A stretch of 64,000 nucleotides of DNA from Sediminicola arcticus (GCF_040566695.1 NZ_JBEXAE010000003.1:186001-250000); one strand, 5' to 3'; counted from the stretch's first letter, positions 33,679 to 42,780 are shown. A program made the numbers and translations. Notes: generated by a model from the sequence alone, not told the origin.

Positions 33679-34941
33679 ATGATTGAAACTTTTAAGAGAA
33701 AAAATGGGTTATGGGATACAAGATGGCTACGCGATGTAATTATCCCATTGATAATCATTCTAGTTTCCATTTCACTTTATATCCACCTATTTTTTAGTAA
33801 AACAGAAAATTATTTTACCTTTTTTAATTACAAATTACAGCATTACTATTTTTCAAATGATTTGTTTGTCTGGGTATTGTTGTCATGTGTAACTCCCATT
33901 ACTCTGTTATCTATTTGGTTCTTCACGTCCATTCATTTATGGCGGAATTACATCTTATTTCCCTTGTTTATTTTTATATATGAATTTTGCGCACGTTTTA
34001 TTAATATTGACAACCTTACCACTCTTTTAGAAAACATGGTGTTCAAATTCTTATTATCCCTCATGGTTTTAGGGGGATTGATTCTTATAGATAAATTTAG
34101 GCTAACAAAGCAGTTAAAAAGAAATTACCTATTATTAGATCTAGAACCAGACTTGGTTTTAAATATGAATTCAAAGAAGTTGTATTATAAACTTAGTGAA
34201 TGGACCTCAAATCTAGAATCAATAAAGGGGGCATTATCCAAAGAACAATATTTAAAAAAACTCTATCAAACCCGACACGTTCTAGATGAAGAAAGTAGCT
34301 TCATTAATCTACAGCCCAATGGGGGAAGGAACAAAAGAAGAATTTTTGAACTAATTAGTACTATAATATTAGCCTCCATCCCTATTTTGTATATTTTATC
34401 TAGATTAATACCAGAAGGGCCAAAATCCTTTTCTTACGGATGGTTTTATATCCATGATCATGGCTTCAAAGATCTTCATATCTTTTTTTGGTATATTTTT
34501 TATAAGATTTTCGCATTGCTCCCATTAATGATATGGTTCATTAGTAGCAAGAATTGGTGGCGATACGCTATTATGGTGCCTATAACTCTATTTACATATC
34601 AAATTTGGGAGATGTTCAAGGATGATTCCAATGTTGTAGATCAATTTGAATTGGTAAAGGCAGCTCCTGCAATTCTTTTTATTATTGGACTGATATTGTT
34701 TCTGTCCTTTCAGATCCAATATAGACATAAGCTACACGACATATATGAAGATATTCTTAACGAAATAAATCTTATTTTAGAAGAGCTGAGCCAAGTCAAT
34801 AGTAACTTGAATAACAAGAGGAAGGAGTTCGATTTAATTAAAGCTGACAACAGTCCTGAAAGTTTGGAAAAAAATAGGGCTTCCCTAATAAAAATTAGAG
34901 AAGCCTTAATAGCTGAATTGAATTATAAAAAAGCAGAATAG
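33679..34941 (+). CDS. Two-domain multi-helix membrane protein
   Basis: A 420-aa protein made of two tandem copies of the same unit: paired helices, the motif LSIWFFTSIHLWRNYILFP (first copy, about 78-96) or LMIWFISSKNWWRYAIMVP (second copy, about 285-303), two more helices and a charged helical segment (coiled-coil-like at the end, ILEELSQVNSNLNNKRKEF). It is intact, unlike the paralogue just upstream. I know no family name or function. The internal duplication and the local single-domain relative at 31217-31774 point to a flavobacterial family expanding in place. Confidence 0.75.
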   Translation: MIETFKRKNGLWDTRWLRDVIIPLIIILVSISLYIHLFFSKTENYFTFFNYKLQHYYFSNDLFVWVLLSCVTPITLLSIWFFTSIHLWRNYILFPLFIFIYEFCARFINIDNLTTLLENMVFKFLLSLMVLGGLILIDKFRLTKQLKRNYLLLDLEPDLVLNMNSKKLYYKLSEWTSNLESIKGALSKEQYLKKLYQTRHVLDEESSFINLQPNGGRNKRRIFELISTIILASIPILYILSRLIPEGPKSFSYGWFYIHDHGFKDLHIFFWYIFYKIFALLPLMIWFISSKNWWRYAIMVPITLFTYQIWEMFKDDSNVVDQFELVKAAPAILFIIGLILFLSFQIQYRHKLHDIYEDILNEINLILEELSQVNSNLNNKRKEFDLIKADNSPESLEKNRASLIKIREALIAELNYKKAE

Positions 34942-34946
34942 GGGGG

Positions 34947-35330
34947 CTATTCTTTGCTTTTTGTTTTTTCAATTTCTTGAGTCACATCCAAAAGAAGTTT
35001 TTGCAACTCCTTTTCTTGGCGTTCTCTAATTTTTTGTTCTATGATTTTTTCAATCTCCTGTTGCTTGGTGGCAGGTAACTGATCGAATTCCAACGTTTTG
35101 GATTCAGCTCCTTTTTTGATCATTTCACCTTCACCTGTCATTAGCCAAACTAAATTTAATTGAGGGTATGTTCTTAAGATCGTTTCAATAACATCACTTC
35201 CAATGGAAGCATGATTTTTTTTCATCCTTAAAGTATAACCGTTCCCGGCCCCTATGGACAAATCAAATTGTCGAGCACTTAAACCCGCGTATTTGACGAA
35301 CTGTGTTAGTCTATCTATTGTCTTTAACAT
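34947..35330 (-). CDS. XRE-like regulator with charged C-terminal helix
   Basis: A 127-aa protein whose N-terminal half resembles the HTH of the regulator at 22952-23353 (QFVKYAGLSARQFDLSIGAG, then LNLVWLMTGEGEM in the position of DLYWLLQGDGIF). The C-terminal 50 residues are a long Glu/Lys/Gln helix, likely a dimerising coiled coil. The HTH is weak by eye, so the call rests on the shared layout. It has its own -7 box, and a perfect 12-base palindrome lies in its leader. Confidence 0.7.
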   Translation of the reverse strand: MLKTIDRLTQFVKYAGLSARQFDLSIGAGNGYTLRMKKNHASIGSDVIETILRTYPQLNLVWLMTGEGEMIKKGAESKTLEFDQLPATKQQEIEKIIEQKIRERQEKELQKLLLDVTQEIEKTKSKE

Positions 35331-35348
35331 GATTGTGTTGTTGTTTGC

Positions 35349-35360
35349 AGAATTAATTCT
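35349..35360. promoter_or_regulatory. Candidate autoregulatory operator
   Basis: Perfect palindrome AGAATTAATTCT between the -7 box and the start codon of the XRE-like gene, where a repressor would block transcription start. Confidence 0.35.
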
Positions 35361-35382
35361 ACGTTTATATCGAATATACTAA

Positions 35383-35390
35383 CAAAGATA
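35383..35390 (-). promoter_or_regulatory. -7 box for the XRE-like gene
   Basis: Plus CAAAGATA reads TATCTTTG on the minus strand, 53 bases before the start codon. Fits TAnnTTTG; no -33 match. Confidence 0.5.
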
Positions 35391-35660
35391 GCTAAATAAT
35401 GAGTGGTATAATATAAAAATGCAGGTTAAATAAAGTTAATTTTCTTATTTGTAGGACTTTATCTTCATTTTTGGTGGTTTATTCTGTATAAATGGTTTAT
35501 TTATTAACAAAATTTTCACTATTCAAAAAATATATTAGCTAAAGATTATATTCGTAAATTATAAGGATTTCTTACTACAAGTACTCAAAATTATTTTTTG
35601 CTCAATCTATTCTTCTTTCTTCTAAAACGATTTTTGAAGAATAAATATTCAAGAAATATA

Positions 35661-36065
35661 TTAATCGATGGTAAGGTTTCTAATTTTAGTATCAATAATT
35701 TCTATATATATATTAGAACAGTCCTCCGGGATATAAGAGAAAATCTTATCTGACCACTCTATAAAGACCCAAGCACCCGAATATAGATATTCTTCCACCC
35801 CGAAGTCCAATGCCTCATGCTCATGGTTTAATCTGTAAAAATCAAAATGATATCCCAATAATTCATTGGTTGTAGTATAATATTCATTAACAATACCAAA
35901 CGTTGGACTGTTGGTATTGCCAGCCCCTCCTAATTCTTTTACCAAGGCTTTTATAAGGGTAGTTTTACCCGCACCCATAACTCCATGAAAGCAAATCACT
36001 TTGGATTTGGCCAATTCCACAATTTTTTTCGCCACTAAGGGCAGCTCTTTCTCCGAATACTTCAT
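35661..36065 (-). CDS. tsaE: tRNA threonylcarbamoyladenosine biosynthesis ATPase TsaE
   Basis: A 134-aa P-loop protein that works with TsaB and TsaD to make the t6A37 modification of ANN-decoding tRNAs. Walker A is GVMGAGKTTLIKAL (about 29-42); SPTFGIVNEYYTT and the C-terminal FIEWSDKI are family motifs, the latter containing the conserved Trp. Cytosolic. It lies 20 bases after porX on the same strand, so it is probably cotranscribed with it, an arrangement I recall from other Flavobacteriaceae. Confidence 0.93.
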   Translation of the reverse strand: MKYSEKELPLVAKKIVELAKSKVICFHGVMGAGKTTLIKALVKELGGAGNTNSPTFGIVNEYYTTTNELLGYHFDFYRLNHEHEALDFGVEEYLYSGAWVFIEWSDKIFSYIPEDCSNIYIEIIDTKIRNLTID

Positions 36066-36085
36066 TTTAAATTGATCTAATTAAC

Positions 36086-37630
36086 CTATCTAGGCTCTAG
36101 AACTATAAATGGAATAATAACCTCTTCCAAAGAAACACCACCATGTTGATAGGTATTCCTGAAATAACTAACATAATGGTTGTAGTTGTTGGGATAGGCA
36201 AAAAATAAATCATTCTTGGCGAAAATAAATGAACTACTTACATTAATACTGGGTAGATGAACATCTTTAGGATTTTTTATCTCCAAAACATCCTTTTGAT
36301 CATAAGTAAGGCTTCTTCCGGTTTTATAACGCAAATTAAGGCTTGTTTCCTTATCGCCAATTACCTTGGAGGGTTGCTTTACATTTATGGTTCCATGATC
36401 TGTGGTAATTATTAATTTCAGTCCCATATTCTGCGCTTGCTGTATGATTTCTAGTAGGGGAGAGTTTTTGAACCAGCTAAGGGCAAGGGATCGGTAGGCT
36501 TTGTCATTGGATGCTAATTCCTTAATAACTTCCATTTCGGTTCTTGAATGGGAAAGCATATCCACAAAATTATATACAATAACCGTTAAGTCATTATTCT
36601 TATGTGTTTTAAAATTTTGAGACAAGTATCTTCCTTGTTTCAGGCTACTGATTTTATGGTAATCCCATTTTAGGTCTAGTCCTAATCGCTTTAATTGTGT
36701 TCCTAAAAATTCGGCTTCATACAAATTTTTACCCCCTTCTTCCGTATCGTTTTTCCACCAGTCGGGATACTTCTTTTCCATATCCAAAGGGGTTAGACCA
36801 GAAAATATTGCATTTCTTGCATACTGGGTTGCTGTGGGTAAAATGCTGTAATAGGGAATGTCTTTTTTCTTTTTGTAAAAGGTGTTCAAGGTGTCTTCAA
36901 AGGCTAACCATTGGTCATATCTTAAGTTATCTATGACTACCAATAAGGTTTTGCTGTCTTTTAACTCAGGCTTAACCAATTCCTTAAATAAGGTGTGCGA
37001 CATTACTGGAGCATCTCCACCTTGGTACCAGTCTTCATAGTTTTTTTCCATAAACTTGCAGAACTGTGCATTGGCCTCGGTCTTTTGGGATTCTAATATT
37101 TCAAACATTCCAGAATCCTCAATTTCCTCTAAACGAAGTTCCCAATAGATGAGTTTCTTATAAAGTTCAGCCCATTCTTCATAGGAATTTACCATAGAAA
37201 GATCCATAGATATTTTCCTAAACTCCTGCTGATAATTAGCTGTAGTCTTTTCAGAAACCAGCCTGGAATGGTCTAGGTTCTTTTTAAGGGACAAGAGTAT
37301 TTGGTTAGGATTTACAGGTTTTATAAGGTAGTCCGCTATTTTAGACCCTATTGCTTCCTCCATGATAAACTCCTCTTCACTTTTTGTAATCATCACAACG
37401 GGTAAGGAGGCATTAATGACCTTTATTTCGTTTAGTGTTTCTAAGCCCGAAATTCCAGGCATATTTTCATCCAAAAAGACAATGTCTACCTTGCTCTTGG
37501 TTAGTTCTTCCAAGGCTTCTTGTCCACTTAAACAGGTAATAACTTCGTAATTTTTACTTTCTAGGAATATAATATGTGGTTTAAGCAGATCAATTTCATC
37601 ATCTACCCATAGGATTGTAATCTTGTTCAT
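36086..37630 (-). CDS. porX: PorX-type response regulator with PglZ/phosphatase domain
   Basis: A 514-aa two-domain protein. REC receiver about 1-120 with phospho-acceptor Asp54 (IVFLDENMPGISG), acidic pair WVDDE and Lys in the KPVNP motif. A helical linker leads to a PglZ/alkaline-phosphatase-superfamily domain (about 210-514) with LLVVIDNLRYDQW, SILPTATQYARNAIFSGL and TTDHGTINVKQP. This is the PorX architecture; in Porphyromonas gingivalis PorX with sensor PorY controls the type IX secretion system. PorX's phosphodiesterase activity on oligonucleotides is known from the literature. No porY or T9SS gene is in the window. Confidence 0.9.
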   Translation of the reverse strand: MNKITILWVDDEIDLLKPHIIFLESKNYEVITCLSGQEALEELTKSKVDIVFLDENMPGISGLETLNEIKVINASLPVVMITKSEEEFIMEEAIGSKIADYLIKPVNPNQILLSLKKNLDHSRLVSEKTTANYQQEFRKISMDLSMVNSYEEWAELYKKLIYWELRLEEIEDSGMFEILESQKTEANAQFCKFMEKNYEDWYQGGDAPVMSHTLFKELVKPELKDSKTLLVVIDNLRYDQWLAFEDTLNTFYKKKKDIPYYSILPTATQYARNAIFSGLTPLDMEKKYPDWWKNDTEEGGKNLYEAEFLGTQLKRLGLDLKWDYHKISSLKQGRYLSQNFKTHKNNDLTVIVYNFVDMLSHSRTEMEVIKELASNDKAYRSLALSWFKNSPLLEIIQQAQNMGLKLIITTDHGTINVKQPSKVIGDKETSLNLRYKTGRSLTYDQKDVLEIKNPKDVHLPSINVSSSFIFAKNDLFFAYPNNYNHYVSYFRNTYQHGGVSLEEVIIPFIVLEPR

Positions 37631-37667
37631 TTAGTGCTTATATTTACTGCCTTAAAGATTCGTCATT

Positions 37668-38897
37668 TTGATTAAATCAAACAAACTTAAAATTTTTAAT
37701 GATCCAATTTACGGATTTATTAGTATACCCAATACGCTAATTTTTGACCTTATTGCCGAACCTTATTTTCAACGGTTACGAAGAATTTCGCAAATGGGTC
37801 TATCCTATTTGGTCTATCCAGGGGCAACCCATACCAGATTTCACCATGCTTTGGGGTGTATGCATTTGATGCAAAAAGCCATCCAAGTGCTTCGTTTTAA
37901 GAAGGTTGAGATAACGCAACTGGAAGAAGAGGGCTTGTTGTGTGCCATACTGCTGCACGATATTGGGCATGGCCCGTTTTCCCATGCCATGGAACATAGT
38001 ATAGTAGAAGGGGTAAACCACGAGCGGATATCCCTCTTTTTTATGGAAAAACTGAATAAGAAGTTTAACGGAAGTTTAACTATGGCCATTCAGATCTTCA
38101 ATAAAGCCTATCCCAAAAAATTCTTAAATCAATTGGTATCTAGTCAACTAGATATGGACCGGATGGATTATCTAAAAAGAGATAGTTTTTATACGGGGGT
38201 CGCAGAAGGCAATGTTAGCTCAGAGCGAATGATCACTATGCTCAATGTAGTAGATGGGGAATTGGTAGTAGAGGAAAAGGGAATCTACTCTGTTGAAAAA
38301 TTCTTAATGGCAAGACGCTTTATGTATTGGCAGGTATACCTACACAAGACCGGATTGGTAGCAGAAAAGTTGCTTATCAGCGTTCTTAAAAGGGCCAAGG
38401 AATTACTGGATAAAGGGGAGGATATTGCGTGTAGTAAGCCATTATTGTTTTTTATTCAACATAAAATTAATGAGGAAAATTTTGATGATGACACTTTAGA
38501 AATATTTGCCAAATTGGATGATGTGGACATTTTATCAGCTCTAAAGTTATGGGTAGACCATCCCGATTTTGTGCTATCTAAATTATGCTACATGATCATC
38601 AATAGAAAATTGTTGACTATTAAAATGAAAAACAAACCCATAGAAGGTGAAAAGTTGCAAAAGCAATTCGATACATTTAAAAGTTCCTATAACCTAACCG
38701 ATGAGGAAACTGCTTATTTTATTTTTAGTGGCGAAATTGAGAATAAGGCTTATGATCAAGACAAACAGAACATTAATATCGTTAGAAGAAATGGAAGGAT
38801 AACAGACGTAGCCAAAGCATCTGACCATTTAAATTTGAAAGCACTATCTAAAACGGTAACTAAATATTATATCTGTTATCCCAAAGTTGACGTTTAA
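37668..38897 (+). CDS. HD-domain phosphohydrolase
   Basis: A 409-aa HD-superfamily hydrolase of the dGTPase/SAMHD1-like type. Metal-binding residues are visible in RFHHALGCMHLM and LLHDIGHGPFSHAMEHS; DMDRMDYLKRDSFYTG is a further family motif. The likely activity is nucleotide triphosphate or phosphate hydrolysis, but the substrate is not determined. Its start is TTG at 37668: an in-frame TAA lies at 37653-37655 and no ATG intervenes. It diverges from porX, and its 3' end overlaps the lpx operon promoter. Confidence 0.87.
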   Translation: MIKSNKLKIFNDPIYGFISIPNTLIFDLIAEPYFQRLRRISQMGLSYLVYPGATHTRFHHALGCMHLMQKAIQVLRFKKVEITQLEEEGLLCAILLHDIGHGPFSHAMEHSIVEGVNHERISLFFMEKLNKKFNGSLTMAIQIFNKAYPKKFLNQLVSSQLDMDRMDYLKRDSFYTGVAEGNVSSERMITMLNVVDGELVVEEKGIYSVEKFLMARRFMYWQVYLHKTGLVAEKLLISVLKRAKELLDKGEDIACSKPLLFFIQHKINEENFDDDTLEIFAKLDDVDILSALKLWVDHPDFVLSKLCYMIINRKLLTIKMKNKPIEGEKLQKQFDTFKSSYNLTDEETAYFIFSGEIENKAYDQDKQNINIVRRNGRITDVAKASDHLNLKALSKTVTKYYICYPKVDV

Positions 38898-38915
38898 CTA
38901 TTTTTCTTACTTTTG
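38887..38915 (+). promoter_or_regulatory. Promoter of the lpxD-lpxC/fabZ-lpxA-efp operon
   Basis: TTG at 38887-38889, 18 bases, TACTTTTG at 38908-38915. Overlaps the end of the HD gene. The ATG of lpxD at 38921 falls near the expected transcription start, so the leader would be very short or absent. Confidence 0.6.
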
Positions 38916-38920
38916 TCCAC

Positions 38921-39946
38921 ATGAAATTTACGGCTAGCCAGATTGCGGGTATATTGGAAGGTGAGGTTGACGGTAACTCCGAAGTCACTGTTCATAAGCT
39001 GTGCAAAATAGAGGAAGGTGAGAGTGGTTCACTAACTTTTTTGGCAAATCCCAAGTATACTCCATACATATATACCACTGAGGCTTCTATCACAATAGTC
39101 AACAGGACCTTTAAACCAGAACATTTCTTGAAGACCACCCTAATAAAGGTAGACGATGCCTATGAGTCTTTCTCAAGGTTGTTAGAATATTATAATAAGG
39201 CAAAGAATACAAAGACAGGAATTGAAAGTCCTGTCTTTCTTTCTGATTCTTCAACCTATGGAACTGGATTTTACCTTGGTGCTTTCTCTTATTTGGGAGA
39301 TAATGTGAAAATAGGGGATAATGTGAAAATTTACCCAAACGTTTATATTGGAGATAATGTATCCATCGGGAACAATGTAATCCTTTTTTCAGGGGCTAAA
39401 ATTTACTCGGATACCCAGATTGGAAACAATTGCGTCATACATAGTGGAGTAGTGATAGGGGCCGATGGTTTTGGATTTGCTCCAAACGGCAATGGAGAAT
39501 TTAACAAAATACCACAAACGGGTAACGTGATCTTGGAAGATAATGTAGATGTTGGTGCGGGTACTACCATAGATAGGGCTACTTTAGGCTCAACCATACT
39601 GCGGAAAGGCGTTAAATTGGATAACCAAATCCAAATAGCACACAATGTAGAAATAGGGGAACACACAGTAATAGCTGCGCAAACAGGTATTGCTGGATCC
39701 ACAAAAATAGGTAAGAATTGTTTGATAGGAGGACAAGTGGGCATAGTTGGCCATATTGTGATTGGGGATAGGGTAAAAATACAAGCCCAATCAGGAATAG
39801 GTAGAAATATTAAGGATGGGGAGGTTTTACAAGGATCTCCATCTCTTCATTATGGAGATTTCAATAAATCCTATGTGCATTTTAAAAATTTACCTAAGCT
39901 TGTCAATAGATTAGAAGAACTAGAAAAAAATAAGACCAGTGAGTAA
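38921..39946 (+). CDS. lpxD: UDP-3-O-(3-hydroxyacyl)glucosamine N-acyltransferase
   Basis: Third step of lipid A synthesis: transfers a hydroxyacyl chain from ACP to the 2-amino group of UDP-3-O-acylglucosamine. An N-terminal uridine-binding domain (about 1-100) precedes a left-handed beta helix of hexapeptide repeats (GDNVKIGDNVKIYPNVYIGD) and a C-terminal helix. The catalytic His is likely in NQIQIAHNVEIGEHTVI. The length of 341 aa is normal. It overlaps lpxC/fabZ by 8 bases. A shorter paralogue lies at 42781-43716. Confidence 0.93.
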   Translation: MKFTASQIAGILEGEVDGNSEVTVHKLCKIEEGESGSLTFLANPKYTPYIYTTEASITIVNRTFKPEHFLKTTLIKVDDAYESFSRLLEYYNKAKNTKTGIESPVFLSDSSTYGTGFYLGAFSYLGDNVKIGDNVKIYPNVYIGDNVSIGNNVILFSGAKIYSDTQIGNNCVIHSGVVIGADGFGFAPNGNGEFNKIPQTGNVILEDNVDVGAGTTIDRATLGSTILRKGVKLDNQIQIAHNVEIGEHTVIAAQTGIAGSTKIGKNCLIGGQVGIVGHIVIGDRVKIQAQSGIGRNIKDGEVLQGSPSLHYGDFNKSYVHFKNLPKLVNRLEELEKNKTSE

Positions 39947-41339
39947 AAGTACTTCAAAACAAAGGACTATAGAGAAGGAGATTACACTTTCCGGTGTTGG
40001 ATTGCATACCGGAGAAAATGTTACAATGAAATTTGTGCCGGCTCCAGAAAATCATGGATATGCATTCAAAAGAATTGATTTGGAAGGGGAACCCATTATT
40101 GAGGCCGACGCAAATTACGTAGTGAATACTCAGCGTGGTACCAATTTGGAGAAAAACGGGGTCAAGATTCAAACCTCTGAGCATGTTCTAGCTGCATTGG
40201 TAGGTTTAGAAATTGACAATGTCCTTATAGAATTAAATTCTTCCGAACCGCCTATTATGGATGGCTCTTCTAAATATTTTATAGAAGCGTTGGAAAAGGC
40301 CGGTATAGTAGAACAAAAGGCCATCAGAAAAGAATACATTGTAAAAGAGGTCATATCGTATAAAGATGAGGCTACGGGTAGCGAAATTACCATTATCCCT
40401 TCAGATGAATACCAAGTGACTACTATGGTCGATTTTGGAACCAAAGTTTTAGGGACCCAAAATGCTACCTTAGAACGCCTGTCAGATTTTAAAAAAGAAA
40501 TAGCACCTGCACGTACCTTTAGTTTTTTACATGAATTGGAGATGTTGTTGGAGCACGGGTTGATCAAGGGAGGAGATTTAAACAACGCCATAGTTTACGT
40601 AGACAAGGAAATTTCTGAATCTACCATGTTGAAACTCCAGAAAGCTTTTAAAAAAGAAAAACTTTCTGTAAAGCCCAATGGCATCTTGGACAACCTAACA
40701 TTACACCAACCAAATGAGGCAGCAAGACATAAATTACTGGATGTTATTGGAGATCTTGCCTTAACAGGTATTAGGATAAGAGGGAAGGTCATCGCAAACA
40801 AACCCGGACATTTTGTAAATACTCAATTTGCACAAAAATTGTCCAAGATGATAAAGTTGGAGAAAAGGAACAGCGTGCCTACCTATGATCTCAACCTGCC
40901 ACCGTTGATGGATATCCATCAAATCATGGCCATGTTGCCACATAGACCTCCATTTTTGTTGATCGATAGAATTCTGGAACTCTCCGATAGTCACGTGGTA
41001 GGAATGAAAAACGTAACAATGAATGAGCCGTTTTTTATAGGTCATTTTCCCGATGCCCCAGTAATGCCAGGAGTTTTGCAGGTAGAAGCCATGGCGCAAA
41101 CAGGAGGGATTTTAGTGTTGAGTACCGTTCCCGATCCGGAAAATTATCTGACTTTCTTCATGAAAATAGATAATGTAAAATTCAAACAAAAAGTATTGCC
41201 AGGGGATACCCTCATATTTCATTGTAGCCTAATCACACCAATACGCAGGGGTATTTGCCATATGCAAGCCTATGCCTATGCCAATGGAAAATTAGTTTGC
41301 GAGGCAGAAATGATGGCACAAATAGCAAAAAAGAAATAA
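39939..41339 (+). CDS. LpxC-FabZ fusion: UDP-3-O-acyl-GlcNAc deacetylase / 3-hydroxyacyl-ACP dehydratase
   Basis: Bifunctional 466-aa protein as usual in Bacteroidota. LpxC part about 1-310: zinc His in SEHVLAALVGL and ARHKLLDVIGDLALTG, then NKPGH. FabZ part about 320-466: LPHRPPFLLIDRI and the hotdog catalytic helix GHFPDAPVMPGVLQVEAMAQ. LpxC performs the committed step of lipid A synthesis; FabZ dehydrates hydroxyacyl-ACP and so competes for the same substrate pool, a reason given for coupling. Start is GTG at 39939, overlapping lpxD by 8 bases; lpxA follows after 1 base. Confidence 0.94.
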   Translation: MSKSTSKQRTIEKEITLSGVGLHTGENVTMKFVPAPENHGYAFKRIDLEGEPIIEADANYVVNTQRGTNLEKNGVKIQTSEHVLAALVGLEIDNVLIELNSSEPPIMDGSSKYFIEALEKAGIVEQKAIRKEYIVKEVISYKDEATGSEITIIPSDEYQVTTMVDFGTKVLGTQNATLERLSDFKKEIAPARTFSFLHELEMLLEHGLIKGGDLNNAIVYVDKEISESTMLKLQKAFKKEKLSVKPNGILDNLTLHQPNEAARHKLLDVIGDLALTGIRIRGKVIANKPGHFVNTQFAQKLSKMIKLEKRNSVPTYDLNLPPLMDIHQIMAMLPHRPPFLLIDRILELSDSHVVGMKNVTMNEPFFIGHFPDAPVMPGVLQVEAMAQTGGILVLSTVPDPENYLTFFMKIDNVKFKQKVLPGDTLIFHCSLITPIRRGICHMQAYAYANGKLVCEAEMMAQIAKKK

Positions 41340-41340
41340 C

Positions 41341-42126
41341 ATGAACCAACCACTGGCATATATACATCCAGGGGCAAAAATCGCCAAAAATGTGGTGGTG
41401 GAGCCCTTTACAACTATTCATAATAACGTTATTATTGGTGAGGGAACTTGGATAGGGTCCAATGTGACCATAATGGAAGGTGCAAGAATAGGAAAGAATT
41501 GCAATATTTTTCCTGGTGCAGTTATATCTGCAACCCCTCAAGACTTAAAATATAAAGGAGAGGAAACTACCGTAGAAATAGGTGATAATACTACTATACG
41601 GGAGTGTGCTACTATTAACAAGGGTACTTCTGATAGAATGAAGACCAAAATTGGAAAGAATTGCCTAATTATGGCATACTGTCATGTGGCCCATGATTGT
41701 TTTATAGGCGATAATTGTATCTTCTCTAATAATTCTACCCTGGCCGGACATGTTACTATTGGAGATAATGTAATTTTGGCAGGTTTGGTTGCTGTACATC
41801 AATTTGTATCCATAGGACATCACGCTTTTGTAACAGGAGGCTCTTTGGTTAGGAAGGATGTACCTCCTTATGTAAAAGCAGCAAGGGAACCATTATCCTA
41901 CGTAGGAATCAATTCAGTAGGACTAAGGCGCAGAGGTTTCGAATCTGATAAGATTAGTGAAATCCAAAATATTTACAGAATACTCTATCAGAAAAATTAT
42001 AATAATTCCCAGGCCGTGCAGATTATTGAGGCAGAGATGGAAGCAACACCTGAAAGGGATGAGATTTTACAGTTTATAAGAGATTCCCAAAGAGGGATTA
42101 TGAAAGGATATTTTAGTACAAATTAA
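41341..42126 (+). CDS. lpxA: Acyl-ACP--UDP-N-acetylglucosamine O-acyltransferase
   Basis: First step of lipid A synthesis, 261 aa. A beta helix of hexapeptide repeats (VVEPFTTIHNNVIIGEGTWIG) with the catalytic His region MAYCHVAHDC, and GLVAVHQFVSIGHHAFVTGG, then the C-terminal helical cap (GLRRRGFESDKISEIQNIYR). It is the fourth enzyme-coding unit of a tight operon: one base after lpxC/fabZ and 5 bases before efp. Confidence 0.94.
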   Translation: MNQPLAYIHPGAKIAKNVVVEPFTTIHNNVIIGEGTWIGSNVTIMEGARIGKNCNIFPGAVISATPQDLKYKGEETTVEIGDNTTIRECATINKGTSDRMKTKIGKNCLIMAYCHVAHDCFIGDNCIFSNNSTLAGHVTIGDNVILAGLVAVHQFVSIGHHAFVTGGSLVRKDVPPYVKAAREPLSYVGINSVGLRRRGFESDKISEIQNIYRILYQKNYNNSQAVQIIEAEMEATPERDEILQFIRDSQRGIMKGYFSTN

Positions 42127-42131
42127 TATAT

Positions 42132-42698
42132 ATGGCATCTACATCAGATATTAGAAAAGGATTATGCATCAGGTATAACCACGATATTTTTAAAATTATT
42201 GAATTTTTACACGTTAAACCAGGCAAAGGTCCTGCTTTTGTGCGTACTAAATTAAAAAGTGTCACCACTGGGAAAGTAATAGATAATACTTTTTCGTCCG
42301 GACATAAAATTGAAGATGTTCGTGTAGAGACCCGAACATACCAATTTCTTTATGCGGAAGGGGAAACCTATCATTTTATGAACACCGATGATTACAACCA
42401 AATTACACTTCAAGAAAGTTCTCTTGACGCTCCAGGATTATTAAAAGAAGGAGAATTGGTAACCATTTTGTTTAATACAGAGGATAGTATGCCCTTGTCC
42501 GTTGATATGCCAGCTAGTGTTATTTTGGAAGTTACCTACACAGAACCAGGAGTAAAAGGAAATACAGCTACTAATGCTACTAAACCTGCAAAGGTAGAGA
42601 CTGGAGCTAGTGTGAATGTTCCGTTATTTATTAATGAAGGAGATAAAATTAAAGTGGACACAGAGAAAGGCGCTTATATGGAGCGTGTAAAAGAATAG
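42132..42698 (+). CDS. efp: Elongation factor P
   Basis: Relieves ribosome stalling at polyproline, 188 aa. Domain I contains the loop HVKPGKGPAFVRTKLK with the Lys (modification site in species that modify EF-P); domain III ends GEFINEGDKIKVDT-like as FINEGDKIKVDTEKGAY. No EpmA or EpmB gene is nearby. It closes the lpx operon, followed by a stem-loop at 42719-42765. Confidence 0.94.
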   Translation: MASTSDIRKGLCIRYNHDIFKIIEFLHVKPGKGPAFVRTKLKSVTTGKVIDNTFSSGHKIEDVRVETRTYQFLYAEGETYHFMNTDDYNQITLQESSLDAPGLLKEGELVTILFNTEDSMPLSVDMPASVILEVTYTEPGVKGNTATNATKPAKVETGASVNVPLFINEGDKIKVDTEKGAYMERVKE

Positions 42699-42718
42699 TC
42701 TAGTTAATCAATCATATT

Positions 42719-42765
42719 AAGGTGTTTAACTGTTGGAGGGTACTCTGTGATTTGTTAAACACCTT
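42719..42765 (+). terminator. Stem-loop terminator after efp
   Basis: Perfect 12-bp stem AAGGTGTTTAAC/GTTAAACACCTT around a 23-base loop, followed by a T-rich stretch. Separates the lpx-efp operon from the next gene. Confidence 0.65.
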
Positions 42766-42780
42766 TTCTAATTTCTTTTT

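Larger units (their letters stand above)
35331..35660. other. AT-rich intergenic region upstream of the XRE-like gene
   Basis: About 330 bases. Holds the -7 box at 35383-35390 and the palindrome AGAATTAATTCT at 35349-35360, both serving the XRE-like gene. The rest is very AT-rich with no gene or clear terminator that I can support. Confidence 0.5.

Noticed and set aside
39403..39744. Long open frame antisense to lpxD
   Set aside because: Composition follows the codon pattern of the sense gene (hexapeptide repeats) and there is no start context or homology; the same applies to several antisense frames over lpxC/fabZ, sucD and ald.
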